From CAYMSF01 sp964542255 (GTDB lineage: Bacteria; Verrucomicrobiota; Lentisphaeria; Victivallales; Victivallaceae), in assembly GCA_964542255.1 (NCBI GenBank), contig CAZITV010000087.1:1-9624 (forward strand): a stretch of 9,624 nucleotides of DNA, in the 5' to 3' direction. A program made the position numbers and the translations under genes. This document shows positions 1 to 6,867 of this stretch, piece by piece (within the stretch, counting starts at the first letter, position 1; the number at the start of each line of letters is the position of its first letter). Under the pieces are notes generated by a model. It did no database searches. It was not told the DNA's origin and saw nothing but the letters and a program-made list of their open reading frames with translations.

Positions 1-60
1 TTTTCGAGTTTTGGCGGCTTAAGCTCATCTTGCGTAACGCTGCTGCGCTAGATTTCGCTT

Positions 61-94
61 AAAATCGTCAAAATCTTCAAAAAATCCTGCAAAA
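61..94. promoter_or_regulatory. Phased A-tracts (likely curved DNA) upstream of ftsK
   Basis: Four A-runs of 4-6 bases begin at 61, 70, 79 and 91, so they repeat at roughly helical spacing, each followed by TC or CATC. Such phasing is known to bend DNA. The tract lies about 70-100 bp upstream of the candidate ftsK promoter, where bent DNA or an A-rich upstream element could aid transcription. The bending is inferred from the sequence only. The rest of 1-165 shows no gene. A minus-strand ATG at 28 could begin a gene leaving the window, but it lacks a convincing ribosome binding site and only nine codons are visible. Confidence 0.4.
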
Positions 95-165
95 CATCAA
101 TTCACAATAGTTTTGCAATTACCTCTATTGATATTTTTTCAGTGATGGATTTTAACATTATTGGA

Positions 166-194
166 TTGCATTTGCCAAGTGATATTGATATATT
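166..194 (+). promoter_or_regulatory. Candidate sigma70-type promoter for ftsK-rodZ
   Basis: TTGCAT (166-171) and TATATT (189-194) are separated by exactly 17 bp and resemble the -35 and -10 consensus of housekeeping sigma factors. The predicted transcript would start near 201 and carry a leader of about 75 nt before the ftsK start. The region is AT-rich, so chance matches are possible. TATATTATG occurs again at 269-277, overlapping the ftsK start codon. Confidence 0.45.
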
Positions 195-274
195 ATGCGG
201 ATGATGGCTTATTGTTTTTTATTACTGCTTTGATGATGCGTTATTGCGGTTAAAACGTTAATTTTTGGTATATT

Positions 275-2689
275 ATGGCTAGAACTATGAAAGATACGGT
301 AAAGGTGGAAGAACCCCCTGTCACCCTTTTCAAATTTAGATATATTTTTTATATTATCGCCGCTTTATTTATTTTGTTGGCGCTGTTTTCTCACAACCGC
401 AATGATTTTGCGGTGCTGCAGGGCGGCATTGACAGCCCGGTCTCCAATTGGATCGGCGATGTTGGTGCGTACCTCTCCTGCTTTATGCTCTATATGTTTG
501 GTTTGGCGGCATATCCGATTGTGCTGATTTTGGTGGCTTGCTCACTGCGCGGTCTGCTGCCGCTGCCTACTTCCCGCCGCGGTTATTCCGGAGCGCTGTT
601 TTTGCTGATTCTCGGCATTACTATTCTGTTCGCGATTGCACCGCAGGGCTTTGTTGATCAAACTGAATTGCTGGGCATCGGCCGGCGTGACGTGCCGCAT
701 TCCGCGTTGTCCGGCGGCACGATTGGGCAAATTCTGGCGGCGCCGGAATCTGGCGGCTATTCGGCTGGATTAATCCGCAAATTGATTGGCACTGTTGGAG
801 TAACCATCGCGGCGGCAATTTTTGTATTGGCGGGTTTTATACTGATTTGGCTTGCCGACTGGCAGCCCGCCATTCGCTGGATGATTAATCTTAACTCGTA
901 CCCGGAATCTGAATTACCCAATCTTCCACCGCCGCCGGATAAAAATGCCGATAAAAAAGATGTTCCTGGACAGGCACTGCTTGAATTACGCCAAAAATCT
1001 GAGGAAGTCAAAAAGAAAGAACCGGAACCGGTAAAACCGGCAGCAATCCCGGAACCACCGCGGGAAATTAAACCTGAACCACCCAAAGCTATATTGCCGC
1101 CGACCCCGCCGGCACACGTCAAAAAAACTGAACCCGGTGCCTATATTTTACCTTTGGTGACGATGCTGACCAAGAGTGAAAACAGCGTCAGCGAAAGCAA
1201 AGAGTCGCTGGAACATAACCGGCAGATTTTGGAACGCACCATGGAAAGTTTTGGTGTTGACGGCAATGTCTCCGGTATCGTTCCCGGCCCGCGCGTTACG
1301 CGGTTCGAAATATCTTTGGCACCCGGAGTCAAGGTTGAAAAAGTGAGCAATTTGAATAGTAATTTCGCGATGGAACTCAAAGCGGAAAGCATCCGCATCC
1401 AGGCGCCGGTACCAGGAAAAAATGTAGTCGGCGTTGAAGTGCCTAACTCAACGTCTGAAGCCATCTTTCTCCGCTCTATTATGGAAACCGATCATTGGAC
1501 CCACAGCAAAGCCGAAATTCCGGTAGTACTCGGCAAAGATGTCGGGGGCAAACCGATTGTCCTCGATTTGGCCAGAGCACCGCATCTGCTTATCGCCGGC
1601 TCTACCGGCAGCGGTAAAAGCGTTTGCATGAATGCGTTAATCATGAGTCTGCTCTTTAAATTTTCACCCGAAGATATGCGTTTAATTCTGGTTGACCCGA
1701 AATTTGTGGAAATGGCGGCATACTACTGCCTGCCGCACCTGATTACCCCGGTAGTCAATGACGCGCAAAAAGTTCCACTGGCGCTGCGCTGGGCAGTGAA
1801 TGAGATGGAAAAACGTTACCGGATCCTCGCCAAGGCCAAAACCAAAAATCTCGCCGGATTCAACTCCAGAAATATGAGTGAAGTAGAAGAACTCGATGAT
1901 GCCGGCAGACCGCTCCCGGAAAAGTTGCCGATTCTGGTAATCATTATTGACGAATTGGCCGATATCATGATGAGCGATGCTAGAAAAGATGTCGAAACCT
2001 CGGTAGCCCGCATCGCCCAGAAAGGGCGCGCTGCCGGAATCCATATCGTCATTGCCACTCAGCGTCCGGGAGTAAATATTATCACCGGCACCATCAAAGC
2101 CAATCTGCCGACGCGAATTGCCTTCAGGGTAGGCTCGCAGATAGACAGCCGGGTTATTCTTGACCAGAACGGCGCGGAAAAATTGCTCGGCAAAGGCGAT
2201 ATGCTGTTTATTCCGCCCGGCAGTTCTAATTTGGAACGCATTCAAGGCGCAATGGTTGACGATAAAGATATTGTCAAAGTGGTGGAATTTGTCTCAAGTC
2301 AGTCCGAACAAACTTTCGACCAGAAAGTTGTTGCAGAACCGGAAGAGGCAGCTGCCGGAGCAGCAGTATTCCCAAATGACGATGAGGATTTCAATGATAA
2401 TGACGGTGACAATGACGATACACAAGGCGATATCGGCAATTCACCGCTGGTACATAAATATCTTCGTTCCGGTGATAGCGATTTAATGCGCAAAGCGCTT
2501 GAACTGGTGTTATTGGAACGCAAAGCCAGCACCAGCTATATTCAGCGCCGGCTCAGCATCGGCTATAACCGCGCTGCCGAAATTATGGATGAACTGGAGA
2601 GCCGCGGACTGGTTAGTCCTCCACTGCCCGGCGGCTCAAAACGTGAGATTTTAGTATTTGACGAGGTTGAAAACCCCGGAATTAAATAA
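275..2689 (+). CDS. ftsK: DNA translocase FtsK (SpoIIIE/FtsK family)
   Basis: This is the 804-aa septal DNA pump. It anchors at the division site and moves chromosomal DNA through the closing septum by ATP hydrolysis. In order: about four membrane segments (roughly residues 22-39, 66-90, 105-122 and 170-194); a Pro/Glu/Lys-rich linker (about 212-290); the alpha-beta motor; a very acidic Asp/Asn linker (about 702-718); and a C-terminal winged-helix gamma domain (about 725-792). The motor carries Walker A AGSTGSGKS (441-449), Walker B ending in DELAD (559-563) and ATQRP (594-598). The gamma domain contains the typical QRRLSIGYNRAAEIMDELE stretch, which in relatives reads polar KOPS/SRS DNA sites. 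An in-frame stop at 251-253 limits the start to ATG 275 or ATG 287. Neither has a clear Shine-Dalgarno sequence. It is probably co-transcribed with the RodZ-like gene 20 nt downstream. Length and all key residues indicate an intact, functional gene. Confidence 0.97.
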   Translation: MARTMKDTVKVEEPPVTLFKFRYIFYIIAALFILLALFSHNRNDFAVLQGGIDSPVSNWIGDVGAYLSCFMLYMFGLAAYPIVLILVACSLRGLLPLPTSRRGYSGALFLLILGITILFAIAPQGFVDQTELLGIGRRDVPHSALSGGTIGQILAAPESGGYSAGLIRKLIGTVGVTIAAAIFVLAGFILIWLADWQPAIRWMINLNSYPESELPNLPPPPDKNADKKDVPGQALLELRQKSEEVKKKEPEPVKPAAIPEPPREIKPEPPKAILPPTPPAHVKKTEPGAYILPLVTMLTKSENSVSESKESLEHNRQILERTMESFGVDGNVSGIVPGPRVTRFEISLAPGVKVEKVSNLNSNFAMELKAESIRIQAPVPGKNVVGVEVPNSTSEAIFLRSIMETDHWTHSKAEIPVVLGKDVGGKPIVLDLARAPHLLIAGSTGSGKSVCMNALIMSLLFKFSPEDMRLILVDPKFVEMAAYYCLPHLITPVVNDAQKVPLALRWAVNEMEKRYRILAKAKTKNLAGFNSRNMSEVEELDDAGRPLPEKLPILVIIIDELADIMMSDARKDVETSVARIAQKGRAAGIHIVIATQRPGVNIITGTIKANLPTRIAFRVGSQIDSRVILDQNGAEKLLGKGDMLFIPPGSSNLERIQGAMVDDKDIVKVVEFVSSQSEQTFDQKVVAEPEEAAAGAAVFPNDDEDFNDNDGDNDDTQGDIGNSPLVHKYLRSGDSDLMRKALELVLLERKASTSYIQRRLSIGYNRAAEIMDELESRGLVSPPLPGGSKREILVFDEVENPGIK

Positions 2690-2709
2690 TTTTTACAAGG
2701 CGCAAAACT

Positions 2710-3876
2710 ATGAATAAAGATAATATTGAGAGCAATGGCAAGACCACTCTGCCGTTGTCCGGGTTCGCTGAAGAACACCGCCAGGAAGTGCTGCCGCTGG
2801 ACTTTGTCGCCACCGGTAATTCTTCTCAACCGCAGCCCGATGCCGCGGCTGAAACCGCCGGCAAAATCCCCAACAGTAAAATAATTAATACTGCCGCCGG
2901 TACTGATAACACCATTAATGATTCAGCTAAAAAAAAGGTTAATGCCGCTGCCGCCGGTACTGATAACACCATTAACGATTCAGCTGAAAAAAAGGTTAAT
3001 GCCGCTGCCGCCGCTGACCTGCCCGCCGAAAAGGCGCCAATGATGGAAGCAACTCCGGCAACCGCAGCCAAACACCGCTCTCTGCTCCAGTCAGAAAGTC
3101 CGGATAAAACATTAAATGAACCGGGAATGCCGCAGATTCGCAGTGCCGCCTACCCGCCTGGATATATTCGAAAATTAGACCGCGGCAACGCTGCGGCGGC
3201 TCCGGCCATTGGCGCCTCCGCGGATGAAAAAGTCGAGTTAACGTGGCGTAAGAATGAGATTATTGAGCGTTCCGAACCACAGCGTGCCGCCGCGGCAATC
3301 ATTGAAAAGAAAAATGGGACAAATTCAGAACCAAACAATGATATTCAGCTAAATGTTCATTTGGGCAAAATGCTAAATGAAGCGCGCGCCCGTCAAAACC
3401 TCTCGTTTCAGCAAGTTGAAGATGTTACTAAAATCAGCAAGTCTTATTTAGATGCACTGGAACGGGAAGATTTTAGTCGTTTACCGCCGCCGGTATTTAT
3501 CTGCGCCTATGTCAGAAAACTCTGCAATCTCTATAAGGTCAATCAAGAAAGTACCGAACAGGTAATTAATGAATTGAAAAAATATATGGAGGTTTCATTA
3601 AGCGAAGAAATTATGCAGAATATTGAAATTGACCGCGCGAAATCTCCCGAAAGCGAAGCAAAATTACGTAATTTACTTTGGATGGGGTTTGCCGCAATTA
3701 TACTTTTTGCCGGAATTATCTCACTGGCACTGCTGATTTTGTTCGCCCCAGGCAACTCTTCCGGCACTCCCGCAGCCAACACCACCGATACCAATAAACC
3801 ATTTGACCCGGCGCGACTCGATAAACTGCGTCCGCCTGCACTGGTCGGTTTGGCAGAGCTTCCCGCAAAACGCTAA
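2710..3876 (+). CDS. RodZ-like HTH_25 membrane protein
   Basis: This 388-aa protein resembles RodZ, the bitopic protein that links MreB to the envelope in cell-shape control. An Xre-type HTH of the RodZ kind occupies about 218-292 (from LGKMLNEARARQNLSFQQVE through the PPPVFICAYVRKLC segment). One membrane helix follows at about 323-346. Domain proportions are unusual. About 217 residues of Ala/Pro/Asn-rich, probably disordered sequence precede the HTH, whereas in E. coli RodZ the HTH is at the N-terminus. Only about 42 residues follow the membrane helix, so the usual periplasmic beta domain is missing. The N-terminal region holds a 19-residue tandem duplication. The start is supported by AAGG at 2697-2700, 9 nt before the ATG. 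The gene is co-oriented with ftsK, and its TAA overlaps the stop of the minus-strand operon. It could instead be another HTH_25 protein rather than a true RodZ. Confidence 0.75.
   Translation: MNKDNIESNGKTTLPLSGFAEEHRQEVLPLDFVATGNSSQPQPDAAAETAGKIPNSKIINTAAGTDNTINDSAKKKVNAAAAGTDNTINDSAEKKVNAAAAADLPAEKAPMMEATPATAAKHRSLLQSESPDKTLNEPGMPQIRSAAYPPGYIRKLDRGNAAAAPAIGASADEKVELTWRKNEIIERSEPQRAAAAIIEKKNGTNSEPNNDIQLNVHLGKMLNEARARQNLSFQQVEDVTKISKSYLDALEREDFSRLPPPVFICAYVRKLCNLYKVNQESTEQVINELKKYMEVSLSEEIMQNIEIDRAKSPESEAKLRNLLWMGFAAIILFAGIISLALLILFAPGNSSGTPAANTTDTNKPFDPARLDKLRPPALVGLAELPAKR
2893..3006 (+). repeat. 57-bp tandem duplication inside the RodZ-like gene
   Basis: Two adjacent 57-bp units (2893-2949 and 2950-3006) differ at only two positions: T/C in the AAYGATTC part, and A/G before the A-run. 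A partial third unit begins at 3007 with GCCGCCG and then diverges. The length is a multiple of three, so the frame is kept and the protein shows a 19-residue repeat with GTDNTINDSA at its core. The near identity indicates recent slippage or unequal recombination in a disordered, length-tolerant region. Confidence 0.95.
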
Positions 3877-4778
3877 AAGACGGTATAGTCCACGCTAATA
3901 TCGCATAAAGCGGCGGTGTACAGTTCGCTGAAGCGGCGGCCGGTTTTATCGGTAACCTTTGGCAAGTTTGGGTATCTGATAGGCAAGTCAATGTTGCCGC
4001 CTTTTTCATAGTACCCCACCTGCATAAATCCGGATTCACCCAAATTCCAAATATCCGTCCAGTAATCTTCAACATAGTTCTGATTGTAGTTATTGCCGAG
4101 CATATCGCGCTGGGCGTAGTATAGTGCAATGTTGAATGGAATATTGGTGGTGCCGCTGGCGTGAACGGCGGCATCAGCCACTGATGGATTGCGGCTCTTT
4201 GATACAACGCTGCCATTCTTACCGGCAACCGCTGCATACGCTGCGGTGTGAAATGCTGGAAGGTCATCGGTATGGTAGCACGCCTTGAAAAGATATTCCG
4301 TGGAAGTGTCGAAGTGCACATACCAGTAGGCATCAAAATATTTAAGCTGTTCAATTACCCGCTTTAACTGGATGAAGATTTCTGCCCGGCACGGTTGAAA
4401 CGCGTAATCAATATATCCGGCCGGATAACCGGCCGCACGGGTGATAATCTCATTATCCATTCTGAAGTAGTTGCCCAGCCAACGGTAATCAAGTATGGTG
4501 GCAGGACGGCAGTAAAGACCAATTTCGTTAATCTTACCGCGAATCAATAGTATCGCCTGAACTAGCGGGTATATGTTCAAGTCGGGGAGTTCTGGTATTT
4601 GTCTGCCCGGATATTCAGGAGCATAGCCGCCATAAAACCAGGTAGGAGATAGATAGCCTGGCGCATAGGCATTCATATTGCGCACCCGCAGGTTTACGGC
4701 AGCGGTTAAGTCGCTGATAACGTCCACCACCGGCGTAATCCGCAAAGATTCTTCGTTGGTATAGTCCGGATAACTCAT
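3873..4778 (-). CDS. Unrecognised Tyr-rich protein (301 aa), last gene of minus-strand operon
   Basis: I do not recognise a family. The chosen start is ATG at 4778-4776, giving MSYPDYTNEES. It is preceded by a strong GGAGG five bases upstream, and its ATG overlaps the previous gene's TGA (ATGA), so translation is probably coupled. The frame opens further to an ATG at 4859, but that would overlap the preceding gene by about 85 bp without need. The product has 30 tyrosines in 301 residues, no signal peptide and no clear membrane segment. Its mixed hydrophobic/aromatic composition fits a folded structural protein. The neighbours suggest a phage structural or accessory role (inference). Its TAG (3875-3873) overlaps the TAA of the convergent RodZ-like gene by 3 nt within a 4-nt ORF overlap. 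Confidence 0.8.
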   Translation of the reverse strand: MSYPDYTNEESLRITPVVDVISDLTAAVNLRVRNMNAYAPGYLSPTWFYGGYAPEYPGRQIPELPDLNIYPLVQAILLIRGKINEIGLYCRPATILDYRWLGNYFRMDNEIITRAAGYPAGYIDYAFQPCRAEIFIQLKRVIEQLKYFDAYWYVHFDTSTEYLFKACYHTDDLPAFHTAAYAAVAGKNGSVVSKSRNPSVADAAVHASGTTNIPFNIALYYAQRDMLGNNYNQNYVEDYWTDIWNLGESGFMQVGYYEKGGNIDLPIRYPNLPKVTDKTGRRFSELYTAALCDISVDYTVF

Positions 4779-5251
4779 ATAATCCTCCCGTAGGGGTAGA
4801 GGTCGCCGTAATGCCGCTGGGTTACAGTAGTAATATTGCCATCGGCATCGGTAATGCACTCGGCCAACGGATAAATAGCCTTGGTGGCAGTGTTAATCGG
4901 CAGTGCAGACGCCACACAAAAGAATATGCCGGTAGCCTGCTGCTGCTCCAGTTTCAGGTAAGCGATAGTTTTATTATTTGCCGCAGGTGCGTGTACAGTC
5001 TGGGCGATTGGTGCCCCAATATACGATGTCCAGAAGGTTCCCGGCGCGATACTAAAATAGTTAATGTCGCCTTCGGTAACTGCTGAAGCGGCGAAAGGGC
5101 CGGCATAGTATTTGCGGGCGATTGCCCGTGCCACCGCATGGATTCTCAAACCGCCCGGAGTACGTTCAAATAAAATATTTCTACCTGCCAGTAATGATTT
5201 TTTCCGTTTTAATTTTCCGGGATTAGTTGTATTTTTGGTTGATTTATTCAT
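4775..5251 (-). CDS. Unrecognised small protein (158 aa), middle gene of minus-strand operon
   Basis: No family is recognised. The start ATG at 5251-5249 is supported by GGAGGT with 9 nt spacing. That Shine-Dalgarno sequence lies within the last codons and stop of the upstream 487-aa gene (TGG AGG TAA), so the two genes are tightly packed. The N-terminus is basic and polar (about residues 1-20, with KLKRKKS), which could be a disordered or nucleic-acid/surface-contacting tail. The rest is Ala/Thr/Tyr-rich and looks like a compact beta-rich domain, ending in DLYPYGRII. It has no signal peptide or membrane helix. Its stop overlaps the next start as ATGA. A small phage structural or assembly protein is a reasonable guess from context only. 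Confidence 0.8.
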   Translation of the reverse strand: MNKSTKNTTNPGKLKRKKSLLAGRNILFERTPGGLRIHAVARAIARKYYAGPFAASAVTEGDINYFSIAPGTFWTSYIGAPIAQTVHAPAANNKTIAYLKLEQQQATGIFFCVASALPINTATKAIYPLAECITDADGNITTVTQRHYGDLYPYGRII

Positions 5252-5258
5252 AGACTTT

Positions 5259-6722
5259 TTACCTCCAATAAAGCGGGTTCCAGCTTAACTGTTCGGGTGA
5301 ATGCTGGTATTGACGGGTAATTTTAGTCCAAATATCGCCATTATTATCTGCAACCGGCACCGCGTTCAAGTCGGTTTTACGCCAGTTGCCGGGAAATCCT
5401 TCTGCGGTATGGACAATTTTTCCAGTAGCACTCCAGTCTATTTCAACTGCAATTTGTTCGTGCAAATTACCGCGCCGCCACTGAGTTACGGTAAGAACTA
5501 CACAAAGCAATTCGCGGTTGACCAGTTCGAATGGTAACGGTTCCGCCGTTATAAACGGGCATGCGGTTGACGCGTCCCAACTTGTTTGCCGCTGATACCG
5601 TCCGGAATATTCCAGTTCCCAGCCGGCATTCTCCGGAAAAAGCAAAAATGTACCAGTATCCAGGGCAACATCCCGGCGTTCCGCATAATTACTGTTCAAT
5701 AAGTTGTCTGACTCCGGCATATCAGCAAAATGCTCTTCTGGCGGTTTTGCCTCAAGCGAACATTCGTAGTCAAGATTATTTTTGCCGGTATAAACCGCAC
5801 TGGTAACGACACAGTTTTCCGCTGCCCAATCTGCGGCGGATACTCCGGGTAGCGCGGAAAATTCCTCCATCGCCGCACGGTTTATTTTCCAGCGGCCGCG
5901 CCATACTGTTTCAATGCGCGGTGCGCCGCGGAAATCATAACCGGTGAACTGTTTAACACATGTTATCTCCAGCAGGCGTACCGATGAGTCAGTTGCTTCA
6001 ACTTCGATTTCATACAGCGCGCCGCCGGCAGATGCAGCATTGACCCGGGTAATGCGGTAATCCGCTCCCGCCCAGCCTGAAGCGTCTCCGCCAATTGGAT
6101 TCATATTCAAGAAATCCTGATAACAACTTTGATCGAGCTGCCATTTGGCAACTGCAATATGTTCATATTCAGCGGTATGGCGCCAGGCGGGAGCGCCCAG
6201 CATAATCGTGGTTGTATCAACCGCGCAAATAGTGATTTCAGCTTGATTATTATCTAAATGCCGCACCGTGCTGTTTTTACAGCGCCAATTCGCGCCTGCC
6301 CATTCCACCAAATCACCATTATCGGGCAGCCGCTCCTGCAGCTCAATTGCCCGAACGAGCCATTTCGCGGTTTTCTCATTACGTCCATCGGCATTTTTGA
6401 ATTCGGTCAATTCGTATGGTCGTGGTAGCGCAAGATTGCCGGCAGCGGTATAATTGACCTCGTAACAAAGCGTTCCGGTCAAATTTACCGTGATACTGGT
6501 AATGCTGAATGCTGCATCCAAAATATAACGGACACTATTTGCGGCGGGTTCGCGCCATGGTTCGCCGGTGGTTCCCGCCCAGCTCTTCACACGCTGTTCA
6601 AAACCGTTCCAGCTGACATCGGCGTGCTCCTGGCTGTCTGCGCTAATTTTCCATTTTGCGGTACGGGTGATTTTACCATCGGCGGCAATCTGATAACTGC
6701 CGGTAATAAATGCGATATTCAT
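5259..6722 (-). CDS. Internally repeated W-rich protein (487 aa), first gene of minus-strand operon
   Basis: No named family is recognised. The start is ATG at 6722-6720, with AAGGAG about 9 nt upstream. The frame stays open to an ATG at 6845, but that extension lies in intergenic-type DNA and lacks this support. The protein contains about four degenerate repeats of 50-75 residues. Each opens with a (A/G)(K/R)W motif (AKW 22-24, AKW 119-121, AKW 192-194, GRW 276-278) and has a WAG/WAA motif 22-26 residues later (48-50, 141-143, 217-219, 299-301). Three of them end in a YE-V/I/C strand (87-89, 237-239, 319-321). A fifth, weaker unit may follow from about 375. This pattern suggests repeated small beta/alpha modules, as in phage tail, baseplate or surface proteins, which is inference. 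It has no signal peptide or membrane segment. It heads a three-gene operon read from the divergent region at 6723-6867. Confidence 0.82.
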   Translation of the reverse strand: MNIAFITGSYQIAADGKITRTAKWKISADSQEHADVSWNGFEQRVKSWAGTTGEPWREPAANSVRYILDAAFSITSITVNLTGTLCYEVNYTAAGNLALPRPYELTEFKNADGRNEKTAKWLVRAIELQERLPDNGDLVEWAGANWRCKNSTVRHLDNNQAEITICAVDTTTIMLGAPAWRHTAEYEHIAVAKWQLDQSCYQDFLNMNPIGGDASGWAGADYRITRVNAASAGGALYEIEVEATDSSVRLLEITCVKQFTGYDFRGAPRIETVWRGRWKINRAAMEEFSALPGVSAADWAAENCVVTSAVYTGKNNLDYECSLEAKPPEEHFADMPESDNLLNSNYAERRDVALDTGTFLLFPENAGWELEYSGRYQRQTSWDASTACPFITAEPLPFELVNRELLCVVLTVTQWRRGNLHEQIAVEIDWSATGKIVHTAEGFPGNWRKTDLNAVPVADNNGDIWTKITRQYQHSPEQLSWNPLYWR

Positions 6723-6867
6723 CGTCGTGTTCTCCTTCTGCATATTAAGCAAAATGTCAACGCGGCAATGCGGCGGTTGACAAAAATCTCTATCGTTACA
6801 AACCATGTTGCCGGGATGACAGATTCTCTGGAATCCGCATCGCAACTGATAATCTTAGGGTATAATA
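6723..6867. promoter_or_regulatory. Divergent intergenic control region
   Basis: These 145 bp separate two operons transcribed outwards and must hold both promoters. I see the ribosome binding site of the minus-strand gene (AAGGAG, about 6731-6737), a 28-bp palindrome at 6755-6782, and an exact TATAAT at 6861-6866, one base before the plus-strand ATG. No pair of -35 and -10 boxes with 16-18 bp spacing is convincing on either strand. The operons may use a phage-specific or activator-dependent promoter, or weak boxes I cannot resolve. Confidence 0.5.
6755..6782. promoter_or_regulatory. Candidate operator: palindrome TGTCAAC-N14-GTTGACA
   Basis: Perfect 7-bp inverted arms (6755-6761 and 6776-6782) flank a 14-bp GC-rich centre. 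Arm centres are 21 bp apart, two helical turns, which suits a dimeric repressor. Each arm, read outwards, spells TTGACA, the -35 consensus, one facing each operon. A bound regulator would then block or control both directions. The role is inferred; the symmetry is directly visible. Confidence 0.45.

Noticed and set aside
757..1122. A 121-codon minus-strand frame inside ftsK
   Set aside because: It lies wholly within the well-supported ftsK frame, and its Gly/Ser bias reflects the Pro-rich linker read backwards.
6777..6805. TTGACA (6777-6782) as a standard plus-strand -35
   Set aside because: At 17-bp spacing the -10 position reads AAACCA, a poor match. The hexamer is better explained as an arm of the palindrome.
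6861..6866. Exact TATAAT as the -10 box of the fibre operon
   Set aside because: It lies one base before the ATG, so transcription would start inside the gene, and no -35 box sits about 17 bp upstream.
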